Source of the DNA: Desulfobulbus rhabdoformis
GTDB lineage: Bacteria > Desulfobacterota > Desulfobulbia > Desulfobulbales > Desulfobulbaceae
DNA: 64,000 nucleotides
NCBI RefSeq assembly: GCF_016919065.1
Contig: NZ_JAFFQA010000013.1
Span: 1 to 64,000 of the forward strand
Reading direction: 5' to 3'
The notes below the pieces were generated by a model. It made no database searches and was not told the origin of the DNA. It saw only the letters and a list, made by a program, of their open reading frames with translations. Below are positions 16,929 to 25,051 of this stretch, piece by piece. The first letter of the stretch is position 1, and the number at the start of each line of letters is the position of its first letter. The position numbers were made by a program, and so were the translations under genes.

Positions 16929-17663
16929 TCACTTCGTCGCAACCACCACGTAATATCCCAGTGGTGCTGTGGCCAAAGCACAGGTGGTGCGCTGCGCAGA
17001 CTCTGCATCCATAAACAGGGCCCAGAATTTTTCCAGACTGCCGTACGAGAAGATGATCTGACCGGCGAGTTGTTTGAGCAGCTCGGATCGGTCTTGGATA
17101 AGTGTCAGGCTAAAACCGGCTTGAATGAGGCCTTCGCTGATCTGCTCCAGCGGAAGTGCTCTGGTAATACAACTCTTGATTTCGGGCAACTGTGCCTGGA
17201 ATGAGAGCCGTTTGCAGTAAATATCGCTGAGCAGTAGTCGCCCCCCTGGTTTCAATACCCGGTGCATTTCGGAGAGGCTTTGCTCCATGCTCGTCGTTAA
17301 AGACAAGACACATTCGCAGAGCACTCCATCAAAGGATGCATCCTCGCAGGGCAGATTGGTGGCAACTCCTTCGAAAAGGGTTGCCATCGGGGCCAGCTTA
17401 TTTGCCTTGGCCAGCATCGCAAACGATGGGTCAATACCTGTGGGACGAAGATCAAATTCACAGGCCAGCATGTTGAGGCTATGGCCAGGGCCACAGCCGA
17501 TATCAAGTACCGGAGCACCTGGCTCAAACTGGCAAAAATGCAACAACTCACGTGTGAGTGCAATCCCACCGGGCCTGAGCGTGCCACCTGTGAGGGCGTG
17601 CAGTTCTTCCTGCTCATAGAGCGGCAGTGGGGTGCTGGTACGGAAAAGACAGGATGAATTCAT
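16929..17663 (-). CDS. Class I SAM-dependent methyltransferase (DVU_1556 type)
   Basis: The 244-residue protein has a standard Rossmann methyltransferase core with motif I VLDIGCGPGHS at about 55-65, then a GIDPS acidic strand, LPCEDASFDGVLC and LKPGGRLLLSDIY. The substrate is not evident. Its fixed place between the redox zinc ribbon and the C-GCAxxG-C-C protein matches the Desulfovibrio locus, so it probably takes part in the same unknown maturation or cofactor pathway. The start is ATG 17663, 14 bases after the stop of the preceding gene. Confidence 0.88.
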   Translation of the reverse strand: MNSSCLFRTSTPLPLYEQEELHALTGGTLRPGGIALTRELLHFCQFEPGAPVLDIGCGPGHSLNMLACEFDLRPTGIDPSFAMLAKANKLAPMATLFEGVATNLPCEDASFDGVLCECVLSLTTSMEQSLSEMHRVLKPGGRLLLSDIYCKRLSFQAQLPEIKSCITRALPLEQISEGLIQAGFSLTLIQDRSELLKQLAGQIIFSYGSLEKFWALFMDAESAQRTTCALATAPLGYYVVVATK

Positions 17664-17677
17664 CGTGCGTTAATGCC

Positions 17678-17887
17678 CTATTTATCTTCCAGTAACTGTT
17701 CCACTTCCAGCATCTTACCGACTGCAAGGTCTTCGGGGATAAGCGTAAAGCCACACTTGGGGCAGGTCATCAGCTCGACATGAAAGGCGGATTTCAGGTA
17801 GGTGACCTGTACTTTGGTCGCCTCGAGCGGTTGATTGCAGGCAGCACATTGCCAGTCGGTGGCTTCGACAAAGGAAAACTGACTCAT
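17678..17887 (-). CDS. Small zinc-ribbon redox protein (DVU_1557 type)
   Basis: This 69-residue protein has two CxxC pairs, CAAC and CPKC, about 25 residues apart, and a Glu-rich C terminus, giving a rubredoxin- or zinc-ribbon-like module. It matches the small redox protein of the Desulfovibrio aldehyde oxidoreductase locus in size and position. The start ATG overlaps the stop of the dicluster protein by 4 bases. It could transfer electrons or simply bind zinc. Confidence 0.8.
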   Translation of the reverse strand: MSQFSFVEATDWQCAACNQPLEATKVQVTYLKSAFHVELMTCPKCGFTLIPEDLAVGKMLEVEQLLEDK

Positions 17888-20184
17888 TTTTGATCCTCCG
17901 GCAGTATCATGCGGTGGCTGTACCCGTTGTGTACAAGGAATCCCTCCTCAATCGGCTCATACTTGACCCAATAGGTGACTCGAATCGGACGGTATTTAGC
18001 CAGCCGGTGTCCATTGTTGGGATTGAGCAGATAGCTTCCACTGTTTTCAGCGTGATGAATGACTTTCTGCAGATCCTCCAGCAGGATGAGCCTATTATTC
18101 AGGAGCTGCTCTACCTCGGCGTTGAGTTGAATCTTGATTGCTGTGTGCGCTGGGCGCTCTATGGTTTCTTCCTGCCAGAGATTGGCTAGCAGATCGCTTT
18201 TAAGTCGAGCCCGATTTTCATGGCGCCGAGAGTATCCAGGGTTGGTGCGACTGAGCGGATCGTCTTCGGTCGTGGCAAAAAGGTAATCTAGCAGGTGGGC
18301 AACGGGGCGTCCATGGGCGGCCAGATTATCCCGACACATGGCACAGTAGGCCAGGCCATCGAGTTCACTGCGTTCTGCTTTGCGGGCGACCGCTTTCTCT
18401 CCAAGTTTTCTATTGGCATACTGCATCAGGCCGCCATAGCCACAGCAGTCGGTGGTTTCTCCAGTAAAGTCGTGTTCAACCACCTCAATTTTAAGCTTTT
18501 CGCAAAGGCTACGTACACTGGCTCGAAGTTCCGATTGTTCGCGAGTAGTACATGGATCATGCAAGGTAAGGGCGCGTGCAGGCTTTGTCGTCTGCGTGGG
18601 TAAATCAACCTTGTCCAAAATATTCCAAAGTGAGACAGTGTTCATGTTTGGAACAAATTCTTTGAAGACCGAAAGGCAGGAGGTGCAGGCGGTGATAACC
18701 GTGGGATTGCCCAGTCGCTCTACATCCTTTGTAAAGGCCTCCATGGTTTCGGCAAAAAGTTGATCGCGTCCTGCCCAATGAGCAGGTATGCCACAGCAGC
18801 CTAACAGCAGGCCAACGCCACCTCCCAAAGTATCTCTAAGAAATGCATAAGTCTGTTTCACCGCCTCGGGATTGGAACCGGAAAGCTGACAGCCAGGGTA
18901 AAAGACGTAACTACTGCGGGTTGTTCCTGGCTGGTGGCGAACCAGCGCACAGTAGTCACTGAGACTAAATTCCATATCCTCCAGGGCAAACTCATGGGGC
19001 GAGGGCGGCATATGGCCGGTTTCAACCAGGTCAACACGTGAAGAGCGACAGACCTCGGCCACAGGAAAATCATTGGGACAGATAACCGAGCACTGGCCGC
19101 AGAGGCTGCAGGCATTGATCATTTTATTTGCAGCTCGGGTTCCTTGAACAATGGTCTGGCTGTTGAAAATTTTGCGGATCCAGGGTTTGGGGTATTCTTT
19201 GTATTCCTGAAGATAGACGCACTGTTTAACACATTCCAGGCACTCACATTGGATGCAACGGCCAGCTTCGTTCTTGGCCTCTTCTGCCGTATATCCAGCA
19301 GGTTCATCGCCAGGAGTTATTTCAGCAGTCGGCGCGATACCCTCTATGGAGGTGTACATACGGGTGGCACAGGCACCTTCCTTTTCGCGCTGGGCGGTCA
19401 TGGACACGTTTTGAATAAAGCGTTCAATGGAAAGGGCCGCTCGTCGCCCCTGTTCCGCCTGGTAGACTGGTGAAAAAGAGCCTTCGGCAGTTTTACCTCC
19501 GCCTGCAAAGCATCCCGCCTGGTCAGTGGCCAGGGTGATGGCATCTACTGTGTTAGGAGCAAAGGGCAGCAGGCTTTGATCGAGATCATCCAAATCACAG
19601 TACACGGCATCGTATTCATGAACGAGCGCTGTGATATTCTCCTGGTTCATGTTGATGGAGGTTTGTATCTCGACGCCGTAATGGGCAAGCATCTCCTGAG
19701 CATGGGCGAAAACTTTTCCAGGGAGAATGGATTCTTCCAACTGCTGCAAAGAGCCCCCAGGGGAAGCGGAGCTGGTAAAAATGGTTGCCGGGCGCCCTTT
19801 GCGGCTTAAGTCCAGTGCTGCGGTCATTCCTGAGAGGCCTGCGCCGAGAATGGCAAATTTACCTCCTTTAGAAGGCAGTTTAGGCAATTTTATGACGGTG
19901 TTGGTTGCCCCAACGCAGAACTGTTCCAGCCTTCCAATGGCCAGTGGGGCATCGATTTCCACCCGTTTGCATTGGCTGCGGCAGGGCTGGTCGCAGATTC
20001 TTCCCAGAATTTCTGGAAAGGGCATGGTCCGATCAAGAACACGCCGTGCACCTCGAGTATCGCCCTTGGCAAGAGATGCCATAAAGGCACGAACATCGAC
20101 GTGAATCGGGCAAGCCGCACTACAAAAAGGGTATTCTTCTTGGATACACTTGGATTCAAGTTCTCTGAGCTGGATTTGGTTCAT
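17884..20184 (-). CDS. Pyridine nucleotide-disulfide oxidoreductase/dicluster-binding protein (DVU_1558 type)
   Basis: The 766-residue protein has several modules. Residues 1-95 resemble the N-terminal [4Fe-4S] part of glutamate synthase small subunits (Cys21, 25, 64, 68, 72). A dinucleotide-binding site follows (GAGLSGM, 114-120). Cys310-322 and Cys359-369 form a ferredoxin-like dicluster region. Two CCG domains end the protein (LLGCCGIPAHW and DCCGYGGLMQY), as in HdrB- or lactate-oxidase-type subunits. It is therefore a multi-centre electron carrier, probably the partner that moves electrons between Mop and NAD(P)H or another acceptor. It begins 143 bases after mop, beyond a terminator. Partner and direction of electron flow are inference. 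Confidence 0.87.
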   Translation of the reverse strand: MNQIQLRELESKCIQEEYPFCSAACPIHVDVRAFMASLAKGDTRGARRVLDRTMPFPEILGRICDQPCRSQCKRVEIDAPLAIGRLEQFCVGATNTVIKLPKLPSKGGKFAILGAGLSGMTAALDLSRKGRPATIFTSSASPGGSLQQLEESILPGKVFAHAQEMLAHYGVEIQTSINMNQENITALVHEYDAVYCDLDDLDQSLLPFAPNTVDAITLATDQAGCFAGGGKTAEGSFSPVYQAEQGRRAALSIERFIQNVSMTAQREKEGACATRMYTSIEGIAPTAEITPGDEPAGYTAEEAKNEAGRCIQCECLECVKQCVYLQEYKEYPKPWIRKIFNSQTIVQGTRAANKMINACSLCGQCSVICPNDFPVAEVCRSSRVDLVETGHMPPSPHEFALEDMEFSLSDYCALVRHQPGTTRSSYVFYPGCQLSGSNPEAVKQTYAFLRDTLGGGVGLLLGCCGIPAHWAGRDQLFAETMEAFTKDVERLGNPTVITACTSCLSVFKEFVPNMNTVSLWNILDKVDLPTQTTKPARALTLHDPCTTREQSELRASVRSLCEKLKIEVVEHDFTGETTDCCGYGGLMQYANRKLGEKAVARKAERSELDGLAYCAMCRDNLAAHGRPVAHLLDYLFATTEDDPLSRTNPGYSRRHENRARLKSDLLANLWQEETIERPAHTAIKIQLNAEVEQLLNNRLILLEDLQKVIHHAENSGSYLLNPNNGHRLAKYRPIRVTYWVKYEPIEEGFLVHNGYSHRMILPEDQK

Positions 20185-20218
20185 GATACGCTGGCGTAAA
20201 AAGAGGGGTTAAGCAAAA

Positions 20219-20255
20219 AGAGGGAGGCGAAGATGTCTCTATCTTGCCTCCCTCT
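20219..20255 (-). terminator. Intrinsic terminator after mop
   Basis: On the minus strand a stem of about 15 base pairs (AGAGGGAGGCAAGAT paired with ATCTTCGCCTCCCTCT, one bulge) is followed directly by TTTTT at 20218-20214. It lies 72 bases past the mop stop and before the next gene, so mop can be transcribed alone with partial read-through into the accessory genes. Confidence 0.85.
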
Positions 20256-20288
20256 CTTTACATCAACTACAAATGCTACCTAATGAGT

Positions 20289-20325
20289 AATAGTACTCAG
20301 AAAAGACCTTTTCTGAGTGTCTATT
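20289..20325 (-). other. Hairpin just past the mop stop codon
   Basis: ACTCAGAAAA and its inverted copy flank a 4-base loop, and outer bases TAATAG/CTATTA extend the stem. It directly abuts the mop stop codon. With no T-run on the minus strand it is more likely a 3' mRNA protector than a terminator. Confidence 0.6.
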
Positions 20326-20326
20326 A

Positions 20327-23044
20327 TTACTTGGGCATAGCAGCCAATACCTTCTCCGGATATGCGGGAAGGTGACGACACCATGCGCCACAGGCATTGT
20401 GGATGGCGTTGATAACTGCGCAGTGCGGAGCGGTCAACGGCATCTCACCAACACCGGAGGCACCGAAGGGGCCGTCAGGACGCGGGGATTCGACGTACAT
20501 AATCTCCATGTCGTCCGGAATATCTTTGATGTAAGGAATACCAGCACCAGCCATGGTGGAGTGTTTCTTAATGTCCTCGAAATCCTCGGTCAGAGCTAGA
20601 CCAATACCCTGGGCCATACCACCATAGATCTGACCATCAACAACCAGCTTGTTTACTACGGTTCCGATATCGGCAACACAGGAGATGGACTCAACTTTGG
20701 TCTTACCGGTGGCAACCTCTACGGCAACAGTAGACAGAAATACGCCGTACATGTAGCAGCAGAAGGGGTTACCCTGGCCGTTCTCATCGCAATCGCTGGC
20801 TGGTGCAGTCCATTTACCAAAGATCTTAGTGGGGATGTTCTCGGCAACCATCTCGTCATAGGTGCGGAACGAGCCATCGTCCTTGGTCATGGTTTTAACC
20901 AACTCTTCACAACCAACCTTGATGGCCTGACCGGTCATGACCTGGCTACGGCTACCACCTGCAGGTCCGGAATTCGGACACATGGAGGTATCGTTCATCA
21001 CCAGTTTGATCTGATCAGGGGTGAGGCCAAGCGGACGCAACGCTTCGTGAGCGATGGCGAGGCTACCCATGTCAGCGCCCTGCCCATGGTCTTCCCAGCA
21101 GTTATAGATGGTGACTGTGCCATCAGCATTGAGCTCGACATCAGACTCAGAGGTATCAGGGCCGTCAAGACCAGCACCGTAGACACCGATAGCAACACCA
21201 ACACCTTTCTTGATGGCATCGGTGGACTCTGCTTCTACGCGTTTTTTGGCTTCTTCGTACTTGGGACGAATCTTGTCCATCATCTCAGGCAGGGAGTATA
21301 CCTCAGGATCCTGACCTGTGGGGGTGGTGGAACCTTTGCGATACACGTTTTTGTAGCGCAGCTCAAAGGGATCCATGCCCAGTTTCTCAGCCAGTTCGTC
21401 CATGAGAATTTCAGACGGGAACTCGGACTCAGGTGCGCCGTATCCACGGAAAGCAGCACCCCATGCATGGTTGGTAGCAACGGTACGGCCTTCACCACGG
21501 ATGTTCTTGATGTCGTAGCCGGCACCGATGTACTGAGCACCGCGCAGAGTCAGGAGATCGCCGAACTCAGAGTAAGGACCATGGTCAACAGACCAGTCGG
21601 TCTCCATACCAAGGAGCTCGCCATCTTTGGTGGAGGCAAGACGGACAGTGGACCAGAACGGAGAACGTTTACCGGTGTAGACCTGCTGTTGAGCGTAATC
21701 GTAGCAGAGGTAGACCGGACGTTTGGTTGCCATGGCTGCGGCACCAACCAGAGCTTCCATGGTGGGGCTGAACTTGTAACCGAATGTTCCACCTGTGTTG
21801 TTCTGCACCAGGGCGATGTTCTCAGGCTCAACGCCAAGACCAGGAGCGATCATGTAGAGATGGAGGTGCAGACCGATGGATTTGGAGTGAATCATCAGTT
21901 TGCCATCTTCTGCATAGTAAGCAAAGCCGACATCAGGCTCGATGGGGAGATGCGGCTGACGGCTGGTGTAGTAATCACCCTCAATGGTTACATCCGCTTT
22001 CTCAAAGATCGGCGCGGTCTCCTCACCTTTGGCCACTTTCTGAATATAGTAAATATTCGGGGTGCCGGGATGGATCTCGATTGCATCCGGCTCCATGGCA
22101 GCAGGTGCGCTCATGTACGCGGGCAGCTCTTCCAACTCAACTTTAACTTTTGCAGCAGCTGCCTTGGCGTTCTTCTCGGTATCGGCACAAACAATGGCGA
22201 TAGCGTCACCAGTCTGGAATACTTTGGTGTCACAGAGGATCGGACGCTCCCAACCGTCACCCTTGTTGGTGGGGAAGGTGATCAGGCCGGTGATGCGGTT
22301 TTTACCCTGAACGTCTTTGTGGGTAACAACCTTGAATACACCAGGCATTTTCTCTGCTTCGGAGGTGTCGATGGAGAGAATGTTTGCATGCGGAACTTCT
22401 GCCTGAACCAGAGCGCACTGGAGAGTGTCTTCCGGAAGGCCGAGGGCCAGGTCGGCTCCAAAGTCCCAGGTTCCTGTAACTTTAGCGGTTGCGCTCGGAC
22501 GCGGCATGGAGGTGCCGAGAACTTTGCCGTCTTCAGGCAGCTGATAGGCCAGGTCCTTCATGGTCATCTTGCCGTTGAGCACTTTAACCGCATCCATGAC
22601 TGCATCAACAAGCGGCTTGTAACCGGTACAACGGCAGGCATTTTTGTGTTTCTGGAACCAGTCGCGGACTTCATCACGTGAAGGATCAGCATTTTCGTCC
22701 AGCATTGCTTTGGCGGAAACAATGAAACCAGGTGTACAGAAACCACACTGTGCAGCGCCATGGAGCATCCAGGCTGCCTGGAGGGCGTGGAGAGCAGTGG
22801 GGGTACCGATTCCCTCGATGGTGGTGATGGAAGCACCATCGGGTACGCGGTTCATTTTAGTAATACAGGAACGGATCAACTTGCCGTTCATAATTACGTT
22901 ACAAGCACCACACTGTCCTTTGCCGCAACCAACCTTGGTTCCGGTCAGGTGCAGGTTTTTACGAATGACATCGGACAGCAGGTCAGAGCTATCGGCCATA
23001 ACCGTGCGCTCTATACCGTTCACCAGCAACTTCTTTTTCTGCAT
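20327..23044 (-). CDS. mop: Molybdenum-containing aldehyde oxidoreductase (Mop type)
   Basis: This 905-residue protein is a xanthine-oxidase-family enzyme that oxidises aldehydes to carboxylic acids using molybdopterin cytosine dinucleotide and two [2Fe-2S] clusters. The cluster cysteines are Cys40, 45, 48, 60 and Cys100, 103, 137, 139, the same numbers as in Desulfovibrio gigas Mop (907 residues). The catalytic glutamate is Glu867 in GVGEMPLTAP. There is no FAD domain and no signal peptide, so it is a cytoplasmic single-subunit enzyme. I chose ATG 23044, with GGGAG upstream and the MQKKKLLVNG start, over an in-frame start 138 bases earlier. The accessory genes follow downstream, and an alcohol dehydrogenase lies upstream. 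Confidence 0.97.
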   Translation of the reverse strand: MQKKKLLVNGIERTVMADSSDLLSDVIRKNLHLTGTKVGCGKGQCGACNVIMNGKLIRSCITKMNRVPDGASITTIEGIGTPTALHALQAAWMLHGAAQCGFCTPGFIVSAKAMLDENADPSRDEVRDWFQKHKNACRCTGYKPLVDAVMDAVKVLNGKMTMKDLAYQLPEDGKVLGTSMPRPSATAKVTGTWDFGADLALGLPEDTLQCALVQAEVPHANILSIDTSEAEKMPGVFKVVTHKDVQGKNRITGLITFPTNKGDGWERPILCDTKVFQTGDAIAIVCADTEKNAKAAAAKVKVELEELPAYMSAPAAMEPDAIEIHPGTPNIYYIQKVAKGEETAPIFEKADVTIEGDYYTSRQPHLPIEPDVGFAYYAEDGKLMIHSKSIGLHLHLYMIAPGLGVEPENIALVQNNTGGTFGYKFSPTMEALVGAAAMATKRPVYLCYDYAQQQVYTGKRSPFWSTVRLASTKDGELLGMETDWSVDHGPYSEFGDLLTLRGAQYIGAGYDIKNIRGEGRTVATNHAWGAAFRGYGAPESEFPSEILMDELAEKLGMDPFELRYKNVYRKGSTTPTGQDPEVYSLPEMMDKIRPKYEEAKKRVEAESTDAIKKGVGVAIGVYGAGLDGPDTSESDVELNADGTVTIYNCWEDHGQGADMGSLAIAHEALRPLGLTPDQIKLVMNDTSMCPNSGPAGGSRSQVMTGQAIKVGCEELVKTMTKDDGSFRTYDEMVAENIPTKIFGKWTAPASDCDENGQGNPFCCYMYGVFLSTVAVEVATGKTKVESISCVADIGTVVNKLVVDGQIYGGMAQGIGLALTEDFEDIKKHSTMAGAGIPYIKDIPDDMEIMYVESPRPDGPFGASGVGEMPLTAPHCAVINAIHNACGAWCRHLPAYPEKVLAAMPK

Positions 23045-23346
23045 GAGTGACTCCCATGAAATTTGTGAGTGAACCAAATACGGGATTTCCGTATTGAATG
23101 AAGAAACAGAAAATGCCAGACAACAGAGAGTCGTTTTCCTGCCGGTGAAAACGAGTCGGTGCTGTCTGGCTTGTGCGGACATGCAAAATAATCATTTTGC
23201 TCAAATACCGCGCACTTCAGACTCTGGTGGCGTTACGTTTGCATTGTTTGAGCACCTCTTGGCCAATAAGGAATCGAGGCACAGGGACACAAGGAGTAAA
23301 GCCCCTGCGCCTCTCTTCCAAATCAAAGTTTACAAGGTGTAGAAAC

Positions 23347-23369
23347 GCGGGACGCGATAAGCGTCCCGC
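23347..23369 (-). other. Perfect GC-rich hairpin in the mop leader
   Basis: GCGGGACGC and its perfect inverted copy flank a 5-base loop. On the minus strand it is followed by GTTTCT, a poor T-run, so it might be an attenuator rather than a full terminator. It is about 300 bases before the mop start. Confidence 0.5.
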
Positions 23370-23399
23370 AACGCCAACCACAGCGTAACTCGTAAAGGG

Positions 23400-23455
23400 G
23401 CCGGTGAAGCCCACGCAGGCCAAGTTCAGGGATAACAGGGGCAGGCTCCACCGGC
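23400..23455 (-). ncRNA. Candidate structured leader RNA upstream of mop
   Basis: GCCGGTGGAGCC and GGCTTCACCGGC pair over 12 positions (one G-T pair) and enclose a 32-base interior that can form further short stems. It lies about 40 bases before the GC-rich hairpin in the direction of mop transcription, the order expected of an aptamer followed by an expression platform. Molybdenum-cofactor riboswitches are known near such genes, but I could not match this sequence to that motif. Confidence 0.3.
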
Positions 23456-23560
23456 ATTCATTGGGGTGGTGGGTGCAGCATATGGTCAATTCGGAGAGGG
23501 GAGGAAAAGACCAGTCAGTGCAATCACCACCCATAAAATTCATAACCTGATGAAATAATG

Positions 23561-23612
23561 AGGGTTTCAAGAGGATGGGGAAGGCGATTCACCATCCCCT
23601 TGAGAATCCCTA
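23561..23612 (-). terminator. Hairpin downstream of adh, probable terminator
   Basis: TCAAGAGGATGG (23567-23578) pairs with CCATCCCCTTGA (23592-23603), and outer AGGG/CCCT segments lengthen the stem. It lies about 40 bases beyond the adh stop on the minus strand. The trailing sequence has only scattered T residues, so termination strength is uncertain. Confidence 0.5.
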
Positions 23613-23650
23613 TGACGCAGGTTGTACGTCAAGCTACTGCATATTTTTGA

Positions 23651-24832
23651 TTACAGTGCTGCGGTGTAGATAGCTGCAACATCAGCGTCTTTCGGGCGAC
23701 GCGGATTGGTCAGACCACAAGCGTCAACCTGGGCGTTGGCAACCATGGTGTCGATATCGGAAGCCTTAACCTCTTTACCGTAGCGTTTACCAAGCTCGAC
23801 CAGACCGGCAGGAATACCGATGTCTGAGGAAAGCTTTTTAATGGCTTCCAGAGCCAGCTCAGCAGCATCACGCGGAGCCAGACCTTCGGTGTTCTCGCCC
23901 ATGAGCTGAGCGATTTTAACGAAACGGTCTACTTTAGCGATCAGGTTGAACTTCTCAACGTGAGGCAGCAGAATTGCGTTACACTCACCATGGGGCAGAT
24001 CATAGAAACCACCCAACTGATGAGCCATGGCATGTACGTGCCCAAGGCTGGCGTTGTTGAATGCCATACCAGCGAGGTACTGAGCAAAACACATACCTTC
24101 ACGAGCTTCGATGTCAGCACCGTTTGCAACTGCCGGGCGCAGATATTGAGCGATGAGCTCAATGGCTTTCTCTGCAGCAGAGTCGGTCATCGGGGTAGCG
24201 ATGGTGGAAACGTATGCCTCAACAGCGTGGGTGAGGGCGTCCATGCCGGTAGCAGCAGTCAGTGCAGGCGGCATGCCAACCATCAACTCAGGATCATCAA
24301 CAGCGATACCCGGGGTTACGCGCCAGTCAACGATGGCCATTTTCACGTGGCGGGCCAGATCGGTGATGATGCAGAAGCGGGTCATCTCAGAAGCGGTACC
24401 AGCGGTGGTGTTAACTGCCAGGTACGGAGGCATGGGTTTGGTAGATTTGTCCACACCCTCGAAGTCCTGAATTTTGCCGCCGTTGGCAACAACCAGACCT
24501 ACACCCTTACCACAGTCATGGGAAGAACCGCCGCCCAGGGTGATCAGGGAGTCACAGCCCTCTTTTTGGTAAATATCAACGCCGTCGTGAACGTTTTTAT
24601 CGGTGGGGTTCGGGATTGTTTCGTCATAGACAACATAACCCATGCCGGCTGCATCCAGCAGATCGGTGATAACTTTGGTGATGCCTGCGCCGGTGATACC
24701 TTTATCAGTAACGATCAACGGTTTGGAACCGCCAAGCGCTTTGATTTTAGCAGGGATCTCTTTGGAAGCACCAATACCGATCAGGGTTACTGAAGGAATA
24801 AAATAACCGTATACTTCTTCACGAACTGCCAT
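23651..24832 (-). CDS. adh: Iron-containing alcohol dehydrogenase
   Basis: The 393-residue protein belongs to the group III (Fe-dependent) alcohol dehydrogenases, which interconvert alcohols and aldehydes with NAD(H) in the cytoplasm. It has the GGGSSHD nucleotide motif at 100-106, a TTAGTASEMT segment, and the metal ligand set Asp198, His202, His267 and His281 within MDALTHAVEAY and the HAMAHQLGGFYDLPHGE region. AAGGAT precedes the ATG at 24832. A sigma-54 promoter lies about 100 bases upstream. Together with Mop just downstream, oxidation of an alcohol such as ethanol to acetate by way of the aldehyde is a reasonable inference. Confidence 0.94.
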   Translation of the reverse strand: MAVREEVYGYFIPSVTLIGIGASKEIPAKIKALGGSKPLIVTDKGITGAGITKVITDLLDAAGMGYVVYDETIPNPTDKNVHDGVDIYQKEGCDSLITLGGGSSHDCGKGVGLVVANGGKIQDFEGVDKSTKPMPPYLAVNTTAGTASEMTRFCIITDLARHVKMAIVDWRVTPGIAVDDPELMVGMPPALTAATGMDALTHAVEAYVSTIATPMTDSAAEKAIELIAQYLRPAVANGADIEAREGMCFAQYLAGMAFNNASLGHVHAMAHQLGGFYDLPHGECNAILLPHVEKFNLIAKVDRFVKIAQLMGENTEGLAPRDAAELALEAIKKLSSDIGIPAGLVELGKRYGKEVKASDIDTMVANAQVDACGLTNPRRPKDADVAAIYTAAL

Positions 24833-24927
24833 AATGAAACCATCCTTTTTTAAAATTGAGTTTCTTCTACGTTCTGCAAAAAGTTTTCATCCTTTTGGAT
24901 CCAATGATTACGCGCAGTTTTCAATAG

Positions 24928-24942
24928 GCAAAGCCTGTGCCA
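24928..24942 (-). promoter_or_regulatory. Sigma-54 promoter of adh
   Basis: On the minus strand TGGCACAGGCTTTGC matches the sigma-54 consensus TGGCAC-N5-TTGC at every fixed position, with the required 10 bases between GG and GC. It lies about 95 bases before the adh ATG, giving a leader of roughly 80 bases. Transcription would then need an NtrC-type activator. Confidence 0.85.
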
Positions 24943-25036
24943 GGATGGCGATTCAGGTGATTATTGCTCCTTGCAGGGGAAATATTGGTAAAATACTTCC
25001 TTGATGTGACCAAAAATGACAACGATGGATTTTGGT

Positions 25037-25051
25037 GTGTCAAGTTGACAC
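25037..25051. promoter_or_regulatory. Palindrome, candidate activator site for the adh promoter
   Basis: GTGTCAAGTTGACAC is a perfect 7-bp inverted repeat around one base. It lies about 95 bases upstream of the sigma-54 promoter, the typical distance of an enhancer-binding-protein site. The protein that would bind is unknown; PilR at 55-56 kb is not an obvious candidate. Confidence 0.55.

Larger units (their letters stand above)
23045..23650. promoter_or_regulatory. Long mop leader region with RNA-like structures
   Basis: The 606-bp gap between adh and mop has no credible gene; a 117-codon minus-strand frame spans the hairpins and resembles nothing. It contains a 9-bp perfect stem at 23347-23369, a 12-bp stem at 23400-23455 closing a 32-base interior, and a strong hairpin at 23561-23612. 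The first two would lie in a long 5' leader of mop. A riboswitch or attenuator is possible, but no known motif was recognised. Confidence 0.4.

Noticed and set aside
21047..22681. A 544-codon open frame on the plus strand
   Set aside because: It is antisense to mop, whose family assignment and cysteine numbering are certain; it has no family resemblance of its own.
23217..23570. A 117-codon minus-strand frame in the mop leader
   Set aside because: It runs through two strong hairpins and has no family resemblance; RNA structure explains the region better.
23960..24793. A 277-codon plus-strand frame
   Set aside because: It is antisense to the alcohol dehydrogenase gene and has no recognisable domain.
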